Positions 27,294 to 36,101 of a DNA stretch of 64,000 bases are shown piece after piece (within the stretch, counting starts at the first letter, position 1; each line of letters begins with the position of its first letter). The notes below the pieces were generated by a model. That model searched no databases. It was not told the DNA's origin and worked only from the letters and a program-made list of their open reading frames with translations. Source of the stretch: Bradyrhizobium sp. CCH5-F6 (GTDB lineage: Bacteria; Pseudomonadota; Alphaproteobacteria; Rhizobiales; Xanthobacteraceae); NCBI RefSeq assembly GCF_001556045.1, contig NZ_LSIC01000113.1, positions 11,380 to 75,379 on the forward strand, written 5' to 3'. The position numbers were made by a program, and so were the translations under genes.

Positions 27294-27700
27294 CTAGCGC
27301 TTCCCGATTGCTGTCTTAAGCAGGTTCAGGCTTTTCGAGTACAACGAGGTGGCAGCCGCATAATCCATTTGATTTTGAGCCGACTTCATCATTTCCTCCT
27401 CCAGACTGACTTGATTGCCTGCGGGACGGGTCTGGTAGCCACTTTTTGCGTTTTGACTCGGCCCTGCACCGCTTGAAATTGACGCCATATGGTTCGGCGC
27501 GGTCTGGAGCATGACAAGTGAAGCTGCCGGAACTCCGACGCCCCGGCCGGTTCGATCGAATTTGGTTCGACCAAATCCAGGGGTTTGAATTTGGGCGTAT
27601 CTGAATTTGCGACGTTTTGTGCCAAAACGCGCTGACGCTCCTGGTGCCATTGCATTTTCGTGCGCAGCACGGACAGGGTGGAAATATCGTTGATTGCCAT
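27294..27700 (-). pseudogene. flgB: Flagellar rod protein FlgB, broken by one frameshift
   Basis: The first 48 codons give MAINDISTLSVLRTKMQWHQ and VLAQNVANSDTPKFKPLDLVEP, typical of FlgB. The C-terminal part, NQVSLEEEMMKSAQNQMDYA and TSLYSKSLNLLKTAIGKR, is read only in another frame. The switch falls at about 27558-27568 (GAACC then AAATTCG), where one added base would restore a single frame of about 136 codons. FlgB forms the proximal rod. A true pseudogene is likelier than a sequencing error given the decay nearby, but either is possible. A CtrA box lies upstream. Confidence 0.8.
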
Positions 27701-27744
27701 CGGCAGCCTCCTGCGGAGCTAGGCAGAAATTGCCGACTACATGG

Positions 27745-27759
27745 TTAATTTTTCGTTAA
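27745..27759 (-). promoter_or_regulatory. CtrA box upstream of flgB
   Basis: Exact TTAA-N7-TTAA (27745-27748 and 27756-27759), 45 bases upstream of the flgB ATG. This is the full CtrA binding consensus of alphaproteobacteria, known to drive class II flagellar genes. Confidence 0.65.
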
Positions 27760-28552
27760 TTGGCATTCGGCTCTTAAGAGAACCAGTGACTTGCACGAAA
27801 TAACAAATGGCGGCGGTGAGCGCGGGACACAGCGGAGCATTTCCTCCAGGGCTGATACCGCAAAAAGCCGCAAAGCGAGGTGAACGGCTCCCCCATAATT
27901 TTCGTCGTAGCCGGCCTCTTTGTTTGGCTCAAAGAGAGACGACCGCCGGCTCATGAGGCGAACCCGCAGGCCGGCGGTCTAAGCTCGGTGGGCGTCTGGG
28001 AACGGCCGAGCCTGTGAAGAAACTAGCATTTTCTCGAGAAAGCCGTCACTGCTCGCTGCCAAATTGCGTGGACAGACAGAGCTAGAAAGGCCGCCTCACC
28101 CTGGGGGTGTTGGCCGCAGTAGAAGCTTTGGTCGGCCGCCGCCTCCCATCGCCGCGCTCGCTTGAGCAATATCTCGTGCCTGGCTCCGGCGCCATTTTCC
28201 CGGCCTCAGTTCGATCCGCCAGCGCACGGTCTATCAACCGCTTGCAGTCCGGTAAGCTTTCGCGAATCCACTTCTTTGACGCTCCATTTGTAAGCTCGTA
28301 ATCCGCAGCTCGTCTCTTTGCACTAAATACAGCTTGTGTCTGTTGCTTATGCCCGCTTCGATTGTTAACCACATCTAACCCGCCGAACTCGACCGTTGAA
28401 GAATATTTCAGGTCGGGTGCGGGGTGTGGATGCCAAGGCACAGCTCTTCGTGACGCCCGCAACGACGCGCGGTTGCGCTATGGCCAATGCCTGTTTGGCA
28501 TACATGGCGCGACCAGCCTCAGTAACAGGCTAAAAGACCCAGCAATCTGCGA
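27760..28552. other. Intergenic, no supported gene
   Basis: About 790 bases between the flgB remnant and copB. Short open frames on the minus strand (27745-27954 and 28082-28462) have no recognised motif, no ribosome site and mixed composition. Probably decayed sequence joining the flagellar remnant to the copper island. Confidence 0.4.
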
Positions 28553-29563
28553 TTAAAACCAGGAGCGTAGCCCCACAACAAACCTTGTTGAGCCGCTGTC
28601 TTTGCCTGAACTCCTCGCGTACGCAGCTGTATTCCCAAGCTTCTGATCGTAGGAGACGCCGATATAAGGGGCAAATTCCCGGCGGAATTCATATCGCAGC
28701 CTTAGGCCTAGTTCGGCGTTGGAAAGGCCTGCTCCGACGCCAATATCCTGCGAGTTCTGAGCCGCAAAATTCAATTCGGCGCGCGGTTGCAGAACCAACT
28801 GTTGCGTCAACAGCAAATCATAAGATCCTTCGAGCCGGGCGAGCAGCTCTCCTTTGTTCGAAACAAAGAGAGCTCCCTCGAACTCGAACCAATACGGAAA
28901 GAGCTGCTGCACGCCTAACGTCAGATAGGCCCGCGAGGGATCGGGTTTGAAATCGTAGCGAATACCTGCCTGCACGTCTGTGTAAGGTGCCACGGCTCGC
29001 GAATAGAGCAACTGGACTTCGGCGCTGTCGAGACCTTCGCGACGGCTGCCATCGCCTTGGCTTTTGACAACGAATCGGTTGATATCGCCGCCCAGCCAAG
29101 CCTGTCCATCCCAGCGGTAACCGCCGGGCTGGCCCAATTGAAATTCAGCGATGTTGAAAAACACCTTCGAGTATACTCCGCCGCCCTGCTCTTGACGGAG
29201 TTCGCGCCGCGCCTCAGCCATCTGCGCGGGATCGTAATAATAATCCGCAGCATGGTCTGGCGGCGGCGGAGGAGGCGGCGAGTGAGGAATGGACGCCGCG
29301 GCGGGCGCGGCATTTTTTCCCTTGGTCTTCATCCCGGGCATTTGCATGCCTGACATTGATCCATCCTGAGCGCCTTGCGAGTTCGGCGACGTCTTTGCAG
29401 ATGCCGCTCCTTTTGCGGCGCTCTTTTTTTTTGGCGCAACAGCGGCAGCCGGCTTGTTAGCGGGCATGCTCATACCCGGCATATTGCCACTCATTTGGGC
29501 TCCGGCTGGAACGCTGCACGTTCCCAGCCCGGCCGCCGCCAAGATCAGCACGGACCTGTTCAT
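28553..29563 (-). CDS. copB: Copper resistance outer-membrane protein CopB
   Basis: A 336-residue PcoB/CopB-family protein. After the signal peptide come Met-rich segments (MSGNMPGMSMP, SMSGMQMPGMK) suited to Cu(I), then a seven-Pro linker (PPPPPPPDHAADYYYDP). A beta-barrel domain of about 210 residues follows, with alternating strands, and ends in a C-terminal aromatic (LRSWF). It is thought to export or sequester copper at the outer membrane. Its ATG overlaps the copA stop by 4 bases (ATGA). Confidence 0.9.
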   Translation of the reverse strand: MNRSVLILAAAGLGTCSVPAGAQMSGNMPGMSMPANKPAAAVAPKKKSAAKGAASAKTSPNSQGAQDGSMSGMQMPGMKTKGKNAAPAAASIPHSPPPPPPPDHAADYYYDPAQMAEARRELRQEQGGGVYSKVFFNIAEFQLGQPGGYRWDGQAWLGGDINRFVVKSQGDGSRREGLDSAEVQLLYSRAVAPYTDVQAGIRYDFKPDPSRAYLTLGVQQLFPYWFEFEGALFVSNKGELLARLEGSYDLLLTQQLVLQPRAELNFAAQNSQDIGVGAGLSNAELGLRLRYEFRREFAPYIGVSYDQKLGNTAAYARSSGKDSGSTRFVVGLRSWF

Positions 29564-31479
29564 GCGTTATCGCCTGTGAGTGGCCGCACACTGAACACCT
29601 GAAACATGCCCGCATGCATGTGGTAGAGCATGTGGCAGTGAAAGGCCCAGTCACCCGGTTCGGCAGTGATGTCGAAGCTTACTTTTCCACCTGGCAACAC
29701 GTTGACCGTATGCTTGCGTGGCCTGTGGTTTTCGGGAGCGCCATTCACCACTTCGAAGAAATGACCGTGCAGGTGGATGGGATGGAGCATCATCGAATCG
29801 TTGATCAACGTCACACGAACACGCTCGCGTTTTCGGAACGTGTAGGGTTTGGTGGTTTCGCTGAACTTTTCCCCATCAAAGCCCCACATGAACTTTTGCA
29901 TGTTGCCGGTGAGGTGGATGTCGAGCGCCCGGGTCGGGGTGCGAGGGTCGGGATTGCGCTCAAGGGCAATCAAATCCCGATACGTCAGGACCCGATGCCC
30001 TACGCTTTCAAGCCCCATGCCGGGATCCCCCGTTCGATCTTGCGGCATGGGCGCAATCGTCTGGACGCCAGGCCCCATCTTGACGCCTGGTGCATTTTTG
30101 GGATCGCGCATATCCATTTCGGGGCCGCTCATCAGGTCTGAACCGCGCGGCTTTTGCGGAGCCATTCCAGGCGGAGTGGATGATGACATTCGCGCCATGC
30201 CCGACTTACCGGACATCCCCGACATGCCCTGCATGCCGCCTGATTGCTGCATTCCCTGTTTGGCTTGAGCGCCCGTTTGGACGCCCTTGGACATGCCCGA
30301 CATCCCGGACATCCCGCTACTGTTCGATCCTGTTGATTTGTCCATGTCCCCCATATCCATGGAAGACATGTCCATTCCCATGTCCTTCATTGTCGCCAGC
30401 GGTCGCTCACGAAGCGGCGGGACCGGCGCCGTCATCCCCAGCCTGGGGGCCAGCGTGGCGCGCCCCATTCCGGAGCGGTCGACTGCCTCAGAGACGATCG
30501 TGTAAGCTTTATCGTCCATCGGCTGGACGGTGACGTCGTAGGTTTCGGCGTTGCCGATCTGGAATTCATCTACGCGAACCGGCCGCACCATCTGTCCATC
30601 GGCGGCGACAACTGTCATATGCAGGCCGGGTATCCGCACGTTGAACACCATCTGCGCGCCGGCATTGATGAACCTTAAGCGGATGCGCTCACCTCGCCTG
30701 AACAAACCCGTCCAGTTATCTTCCGGTCCATACCCGTTGATCAGGAACGTGTATATCGCACCTGTGACATCGGAAATATCGGTGGGGTCCATCAGCATCT
30801 TGGCCCACTGAAGTCTCTCGGCCAACGTCTGGTCCCGGCCCGCGAGCAAACTGGCGACAGTTTGCCGCTGATAGTTGAATACACCGCCCTCCTGCTTCAA
30901 CCGCTGGATGATCATCTCTGGAGATAGGAAGCTGAAGTCCGAGAGCATCACCACATACTCTCGATCGTATTGGACGGGATCAACGCCCTTTGGATCGATG
31001 ACGATCGGGCCGTAGAGCCCGACCTGCTCCTGAAAGCCGGAGTGGCTATGGTACCAATAAGTTCCGCTTTGGACGACGGGAAACTCATAGACGAAGGTGC
31101 TGCGGGCCGGGATTCCCGGAAAGGTCACGCCGGGCACGCCATCCATGCGGAATGGAACCAGCATGCCATGCCAATGGATGGAAGCGGCTTCGTCCATGCG
31201 GTTTGTGACAGCGATGCGGACTCGTTGTCCCTCTTTCAAGCGCAAAATCGGACCTGGCACAGTTCCATTTATTGTGATCGCGGAACCTGCTTTGCCGTTG
31301 ATCGGCCAGGCCGCCCTGTCGAGGGTCAGATCGATGCTGCTTCCGGAAACCTCTGAGAGCCGGCTTGCAGGATGGAAGGGGCCGCTTTGCGCCCAACTCG
31401 GCAGGGCTGACGAAGCTAAGCCGGCAGCGCCGGACAGTGAGGCGAGCCGGAGTAGATGGCGACGGCTGAGCTCGTTCAA
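29560..31479 (-). CDS. copA: Multicopper oxidase CopA (copper resistance)
   Basis: A 639-residue periplasmic multicopper oxidase of the PcoA/CopA family. A twin-arginine signal (SRRHLLRLAS) starts the protein. Copper ligands are visible in IHWHG (residues 101-105), WYHSHSG, the C-terminal HPIHLHGHFFEV and HCHMLYHMHAGM. A long Met-rich insert in the second half (MGMDMSSMDMGDMDKS, then SGMSGMSGMSKG) probably binds Cu(I) for oxidation to Cu(II). First gene of a copA-copB pair; no CopR/S or CueR gene is adjacent. Confidence 0.93.
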   Translation of the reverse strand: MNELSRRHLLRLASLSGAAGLASSALPSWAQSGPFHPASRLSEVSGSSIDLTLDRAAWPINGKAGSAITINGTVPGPILRLKEGQRVRIAVTNRMDEAASIHWHGMLVPFRMDGVPGVTFPGIPARSTFVYEFPVVQSGTYWYHSHSGFQEQVGLYGPIVIDPKGVDPVQYDREYVVMLSDFSFLSPEMIIQRLKQEGGVFNYQRQTVASLLAGRDQTLAERLQWAKMLMDPTDISDVTGAIYTFLINGYGPEDNWTGLFRRGERIRLRFINAGAQMVFNVRIPGLHMTVVAADGQMVRPVRVDEFQIGNAETYDVTVQPMDDKAYTIVSEAVDRSGMGRATLAPRLGMTAPVPPLRERPLATMKDMGMDMSSMDMGDMDKSTGSNSSGMSGMSGMSKGVQTGAQAKQGMQQSGGMQGMSGMSGKSGMARMSSSTPPGMAPQKPRGSDLMSGPEMDMRDPKNAPGVKMGPGVQTIAPMPQDRTGDPGMGLESVGHRVLTYRDLIALERNPDPRTPTRALDIHLTGNMQKFMWGFDGEKFSETTKPYTFRKRERVRVTLINDSMMLHPIHLHGHFFEVVNGAPENHRPRKHTVNVLPGGKVSFDITAEPGDWAFHCHMLYHMHAGMFQVFSVRPLTGDNA

Positions 31480-31549
31480 GGTCCAATCTCCTTAAGGGAT
31501 GCGGGCTGAACTGTTCGTTCGGTAGGCGCGCGATGGTGAGAGTACTCGG

Positions 31550-31774
31550 ATGGGGAGCCTTGGTCTCAATAACATGCAGCAAGAATCCCGAGAGCGGCGG
31601 CTTCGCGAGGAGATTCTGGCTGGATGTGATCGCTTAGCCACACACTGGCCACGAAGCGTCAAAGGAACAGCGCAAGATTGGAAGAGTTGGCTGGCAGCAT
31701 TCCTGTGCGCTGAGCAGGCGCAAGACGAGGTTTTGCTATTGGAGATGACGCAACATGGCATCGGGCGGAATTAA
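31550..31774 (+). CDS. Small hypothetical protein overlapping the fusion gene
   Basis: A 74-codon frame with a charged, helical product (ESRERRLREEILAGCDRLA, AAFLCAEQAQDEVLLLEM). An internal ATG at 31574 would give 66 residues. Its last 20 bases overlap the start of the large epimerase fusion in another frame, a pattern expected of translational coupling. It lies divergent from copA. No family is recognised; it could also be a leader ORF. Confidence 0.45.
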   Translation: MGSLGLNNMQQESRERRLREEILAGCDRLATHWPRSVKGTAQDWKSWLAAFLCAEQAQDEVLLLEMTQHGIGRN

Positions 31775-34367
31775 GGAAAGCGGCTCAGTCGTTCTCATCA
31801 CCGGCGCCAGTGGATTCATCGGCCGCGGGATTATCGGACGCTTGGGCCGACAATATACGCTAGTCGGTCTGGACCGTGCGGGCCCCCCTCACCCTCCCTC
31901 TCCAGCGAATGTCATCGACTTCGACTTGACGTCAGAAGAGAGCGTGAAAGCAGGCCTTAACGAGCTGCAGAGGCGTTTCGGAAAGCGGATCGCTTCCGTC
32001 GTGCACCTGGCAGCTTATTACGACATATCGGGTGACCCAAACCCGCTATATGAACGGGTGACGGTTGAAGGAACACATCGCCTGATCGATGCACTACAAT
32101 CATTCCAGGTCGAACAGTTCGTGTTTGCCAGCACGATGCTTGTCTACAAGGCAACAGACCGGCCCGATGCAAAAATCAGGGAAGACTCTCCGATCGAGCC
32201 GTCATGGGCCTATCCGGAGTCGAAGGTCAGAACCGAGACGGTGCTGCGCGAACGGCATGGTCACATCCCCGTGGTCATGCTTCGGATCGCCGGCGTTTAC
32301 GATGATCTCGGCCATTCACCTTTCATCGCCGAGCAGGTGTCGCGAATTTATGAGCACCGCGCGACGGCGCATATCTATCCCGGCATGCTTTGCGCCGGGC
32401 AGTCCTTCCTGCATCTTGATGACTTAGCGAACGCGATCGCTCGGCTGATCGAGCGAAGAGATCGCCTTCCCACCGAATTGCCGCTCCTTGTGGGCGAACC
32501 CGATGCGATTGGCTACGCCGAAGTGCAGAACATCATCGGCGAGGCGCTGCATGGCGAGGATTGGACGACTATTCGCGTCCCCGAGACCCTGGCGCTTGCC
32601 GGATCGTGGCTTCAGACCGAAGTCTTGGGGGATGATCAATTCATCAAGCCCTGGATGGTCGAGCAGTCAAGCGCTCACTATGTACTCGATATATCGCGCG
32701 CGCGGCAGTTGCTGGATTGGCAGCCGCGACATTCATTGCGACAGACATTGCCAAAGATCATCGATGCGCTGCGCCGTGATCCGACCGCATGGTACAAAGC
32801 CAACAAGCTCAATCCCGCGCTCGTGGCGTGGTACGGACAGCGTCCGGCGCCGGCCCAGTCAGGCAATGAAAAGAAGGATGCGCATGGCGCCGCCCAGGCC
32901 TCTGCGCCCCCTCACCATGGGACGGATCATGCCACTCGAAGCGGCCACGACCACATGTCGAAGATGAAAGACGAAGAGCGGCGCACGCGATGGGCGCATT
33001 ACGCGAACGTGGGGCTGGGTCTTTGGCTGGCTGCCAGTCCCCTGGTTTACGACGCTATGCGTGCAGATAGCATCAATACAAATGTTCTCGTCGTGTCTCT
33101 GGACCGGGACCTGCCTTCGCTCGAGTGGCGGACGAGCTTGCTCCTCGCGAGCGATGTGATCAGCGGGCTCTTGATTGCCTGCTTCGGCGCGCTTTCGCTC
33201 TCGAGCAGAACGGCCTGGTGGGCGCAATGGGCAGCGGCTGCTGTCGGTTTATGGCTGTTATTCGCGCCCCTCTTGTTTTGGAGCCCGAGTGCCGCGCAAT
33301 ACAATAACGATCTCCTGGTAGGAGCGCTGGTCATTTCGTTCGCGGTGCTCGTGCCCATGATGCCTGGGATGAGCATGGCCGGCATGATGGACCCCAAAGT
33401 AATTCCCCCCGGCTGGACTTATTGCCCATCCACGGGCGCACAGCGGCTGCCTATAGCCGCAATGGGCCTCATTGGCCTGATTATCGCCCGCGTGCTGACG
33501 GCATATCAGCTCGGACATGTGGACCACGTCTGGGAGCCATTCTTTTCCGGCAATCCCAATGATCCAAGGAACGGCACCGAGGAGATTATCACGTCTACTG
33601 TTTCCAAGGCATGGCCCATTCCGGATGCCGGCCTTGGGGCTGTCGCCTATACGCTTGAAATCTTAATGGCTGTCATGGGGGGCCGCGACCGCTGGCGTAC
33701 GATGCCCTGGATGGTGACGTTCTTCGGCATTCTCGTCATTCCCTTGGGCGTCATCAGCATCTACTTCATCATTATCCAGCCCATCGTCATCGGGACCTGG
33801 AGCACGCCAGCACTTATTGCAGCGCTTGCGATGCTCATCATGATTCCATTCGCATTGGACGAAGTCATCGCGATGGGCCAATTTCTGTACTGGTCCAGTT
33901 GCCGGGGCAAGCCGCTCATTCGCACTTTCTTTAGGGGCGATGCCGTGGATGCCGGGGCAGAGGATCGATCGGATGGGCTGGCGAGCTGGGGCGCATTCTG
34001 GACCGATACAATGCGGGGCGTCTGCGTGCCTTGGAATCTCGCTGGCTGCATGGCCATCGCCGTGTTTCTGATGTTCAGCCGACTTATCTTCGGCACGACC
34101 AACGCGATGGCTAACAGCGACCATTTGATGGGGGCCCTTACGCTGACCGTCGCAATTATTGCGACCGCGGAGGTGGCGCGTATTCTGCGACTATTGATCG
34201 TGCTTTTCGGAGCTTGGCTGATCGCAGCGCCATGGATTCTGGATGGGGCAACGAGAACGGCGTCCTGGAGTAGCGTCTTCCTAGGTGTCGCATTAGCTAT
34301 TCTTAGTCTGCGGCGTGGCAAGAGAACCCGCGAACACTACGCTGGTTGGGACCGCTTCGTCATCTAG
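31755..34367 (+). CDS. NAD-dependent epimerase/dehydratase fused to SPW-repeat and VKOR-like membrane domains
   Basis: An 870-residue fusion. Residues 12-330 are an extended-SDR epimerase with GASGFIG (17-23) and the active-site YPESK. A His-rich linker (HHGTDHATRSGHDH) is followed by a membrane part from about residue 410. This has SPW-type helix pairs (GLWLAASPLVYDA; GLWLLFAPLLFWS; GAWLIAAPWILDG) around a 150-residue block (about 560-710) resembling a vitamin K epoxide reductase fold (SKAWPIPDAGLGAVAYTLE). Where VKOR would carry its CxxC, this protein reads STPA (about 681-684), so the redox motif seems lost. One frame, no stop; domain boundaries are my reading. Role unknown, beside copA. 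Confidence 0.8.
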   Translation: MASGGIKESGSVVLITGASGFIGRGIIGRLGRQYTLVGLDRAGPPHPPSPANVIDFDLTSEESVKAGLNELQRRFGKRIASVVHLAAYYDISGDPNPLYERVTVEGTHRLIDALQSFQVEQFVFASTMLVYKATDRPDAKIREDSPIEPSWAYPESKVRTETVLRERHGHIPVVMLRIAGVYDDLGHSPFIAEQVSRIYEHRATAHIYPGMLCAGQSFLHLDDLANAIARLIERRDRLPTELPLLVGEPDAIGYAEVQNIIGEALHGEDWTTIRVPETLALAGSWLQTEVLGDDQFIKPWMVEQSSAHYVLDISRARQLLDWQPRHSLRQTLPKIIDALRRDPTAWYKANKLNPALVAWYGQRPAPAQSGNEKKDAHGAAQASAPPHHGTDHATRSGHDHMSKMKDEERRTRWAHYANVGLGLWLAASPLVYDAMRADSINTNVLVVSLDRDLPSLEWRTSLLLASDVISGLLIACFGALSLSSRTAWWAQWAAAAVGLWLLFAPLLFWSPSAAQYNNDLLVGALVISFAVLVPMMPGMSMAGMMDPKVIPPGWTYCPSTGAQRLPIAAMGLIGLIIARVLTAYQLGHVDHVWEPFFSGNPNDPRNGTEEIITSTVSKAWPIPDAGLGAVAYTLEILMAVMGGRDRWRTMPWMVTFFGILVIPLGVISIYFIIIQPIVIGTWSTPALIAALAMLIMIPFALDEVIAMGQFLYWSSCRGKPLIRTFFRGDAVDAGAEDRSDGLASWGAFWTDTMRGVCVPWNLAGCMAIAVFLMFSRLIFGTTNAMANSDHLMGALTLTVAIIATAEVARILRLLIVLFGAWLIAAPWILDGATRTASWSSVFLGVALAILSLRRGKRTREHYAGWDRFVI

Positions 34368-34456
34368 CATCAACCGAAAGGGAGCGCCCAAGTCCAGGAG
34401 ACCGCTCGGCCTAGCGAGGTGCGATTGAGATGAAACGTCATCGCGCTATGATTTAT

Positions 34457-34498
34457 TGAGCATGATCGTTCCCCTTCGACTTCTCAGGATCATGCTCA
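34457..34498. repeat. Inverted repeat TGAGCATGATC
   Basis: TGAGCATGATC (34457-34467) and GATCATGCTCA (34488-34498) are perfect 11-base arms with a 20-base loop. The core GAGCATGATC recalls intergenic palindromes common in Bradyrhizobium. It lies at the 3' edge of the IS5-type remnant and could act as a terminator. Confidence 0.5.
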
Positions 34499-35188
34499 CA
34501 TATGAAAAGGGCGGCATGCTCCATATGAAGTCGTCCGTTAAGAAAACCGATTTGAGCTGTGAGCGGTCGCTGGCGGCCGCGATGAGCGTGGTCAGGATCA
34601 GGCACCAAAGAGCCCTCGGCCAGGCGAGGATGCGACGGAAGTTGTGGCCGACGGGGAGAGGATGACGTTGGCCGCATCGCCGAGGCGGCCTTTGAGGTAG
34701 CAGCGGCCGAGGTGACCATCGGTCTTCAAGTGCCCGATGATCAATGGCCGAGCGGCGGCGCAGCTCGCGCTCGATGACACCGAAGACGCCGCGCTTCTGG
34801 CCGGAGATGAAGACGCGACGACGATTTTGCGCGTGGTGGCCACGGTATCCCTTGTCGACATAGGCCCGCTCGATCGCACAGCCGGTGAGTGTCTCGGTGC
34901 GGTCGATGACGTCCGCAAGGTGTGACCGTCGTACGCATTATCTGGTAGCGCCCTGGCGTGCAGCACGAATAGAGCGCCGGGAGAGGCTTTGACACCGAAC
35001 TCGTAAGCGCGGCTGCCTTGGCCCTTGCCGATTGCACTCGACCTCCGGAGCGTGGAAGGAATAAAGCTTCTAGCCGCGCTGGCGCTGCTGCTGCGAGCGG
35101 ATCTGGGAGGCCCGGCCGAGCGGGAGGGCGACGGCATTCTCGAGCGCGGTCTGACCTTCGATCTTGCGGCGAATATCGCGGATGATCC

Positions 35189-35196
35189 GGCCCAGC
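35189..35196. repeat. IS66 target-site duplication, left copy
   Basis: GGCCCAGC directly before the left end of the IS66 element; identical to the copy at 37863-37870. IS66 elements make 8-bp duplications. Confidence 0.9.
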
Positions 35197-35294
35197 GTAA
35201 GCGAAGCTTTGTCCCCATTTGATTGATGGGTTTCCCCTCGGTTTGTGGTCTGCGATTCTTGGTTGATCAGGCAGCCAGGAGGAGACTGAGGGCG

Positions 35295-35785
35295 ATGGAA
35301 CTATCGGGCGAGGAAGCCGAAGCCGACGGTTTTGTAGGGAAGCTTGCGCGCCGTACCCTTTCTGGAGGCCGGTTGTGGTCTGCGGAGACCAAGGGGCGCG
35401 CTGTTTTCGAGAGCATGAAGCCCGGTGCCCGCGTATATGATGTCGCACAGCGTTATGGCGTCAACGCGCAGGAATTGACGACGTGGCGCAGATTGGCGCG
35501 TGCCGGCCGGATCGCATCGGTCACGGACGAAGCGGCGGATTTCGTGTCGATCGAGTTGAGTGATCCAGCGGCGTCAGGCAAGAACGTGGGGCCTGGCGAG
35601 ATTACGATATTGGCAAGGTTTCGGTTCGCCCGGACGCGGACGTGTCAGCGGTGCGGATCGCGGAGATCGTGACCGCGATCGAGCGCGGCGCAGCCCATTT
35701 CGGCGCAGGGACTGGGGATTGTGCTTACGGTACGTCCTCTCGATTGCCGGTGCGGGCACGACGCGTTGACCGGCCTCGTGCATAA
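35295..35785 (+). pseudogene. tnpA: IS66 TnpA (Orf1), frameshifted
   Basis: The start reads MELSGEEAEADGFVGKL and contains the Orf1 helix-turn-helix (SGGRLWSAETKGRAVFESMK, VYDVAQRYGVNAQELTTWRR). At about 35612 one missing G shifts the frame: the expected continuation (GKVSVRPDADVSAVRIAEIV) is found in the neighbouring frame, which stays open to 35785. TnpA is needed for IS66 transposition, so this copy is probably not autonomous. Confidence 0.75.
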
Positions 35786-36047
35786 CACGCTCGGGCTCGA
35801 TCCGCATTCGGGCCTGATTGTGGTTTTTCGTTCGAAGCGCGCCGACCGGCTGAAGATTTTGCTATGGGACGGCACGAGCCTCGTTCTAATTTACAAGCGT
35901 CTTGGTCGCGATGGCCGTTTTGAGTGGCCGCAGATCAGCGGCGGCGTCGTGCATCTGACGCGGGTGCAGTTCGAAGCGCTGTTTGACGGGCTGAACTGGA
36001 AGCGTGTGGGCGAATGGATCGTCGCAACACCAGCTGCGGCGAACTGA
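35721..36047 (+). CDS. tnpB: IS66 TnpB (Orf2)
   Basis: A 108-residue IS66 Orf2 protein with the family core LDPHSGLIVVFRSKRADRLKILLWDGTSLVLIYKRLG and the following WPQISGGVVHLTRVQFEALFDGL. It begins with GTG and overlaps the 3' part of tnpA. Its exact role in transposition is not known in the family. Confidence 0.85.
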   Translation: MLTVRPLDCRCGHDALTGLVHNTLGLDPHSGLIVVFRSKRADRLKILLWDGTSLVLIYKRLGRDGRFEWPQISGGVVHLTRVQFEALFDGLNWKRVGEWIVATPAAAN

Positions 36048-36101
36048 CTCGGGGGCTGACCATTTGTTTCGCACGGCGCCTCGGGATGATAGCTTGCGGA
36101 T

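Larger units (their letters stand above)
34446..35196 (-). pseudogene. IS5-type transposase remnant, C-terminal part
   Basis: Pieces of one transposase appear in shifting minus-strand frames: GRIIRDIRRKIEGQTALENA, LYSFHAPEVECN, AYEFGVKASPG, LPDNAYDGHTL, RREWRRRAVEPVIGHLK-like (RPLIIGHLKTDGHLG) and GHNFRRILAW. At least three frameshifts are needed. The 5' portion continues beyond the IS66 insertion at 37871, so the gene was already present, and possibly already decayed, when IS66 landed. Confidence 0.75.

Noticed and set aside
28082..28462. 126-codon minus-strand open frame in the copB spacer
   Set aside because: No ribosome site, no motif, mixed composition; treated as decayed intergenic sequence.
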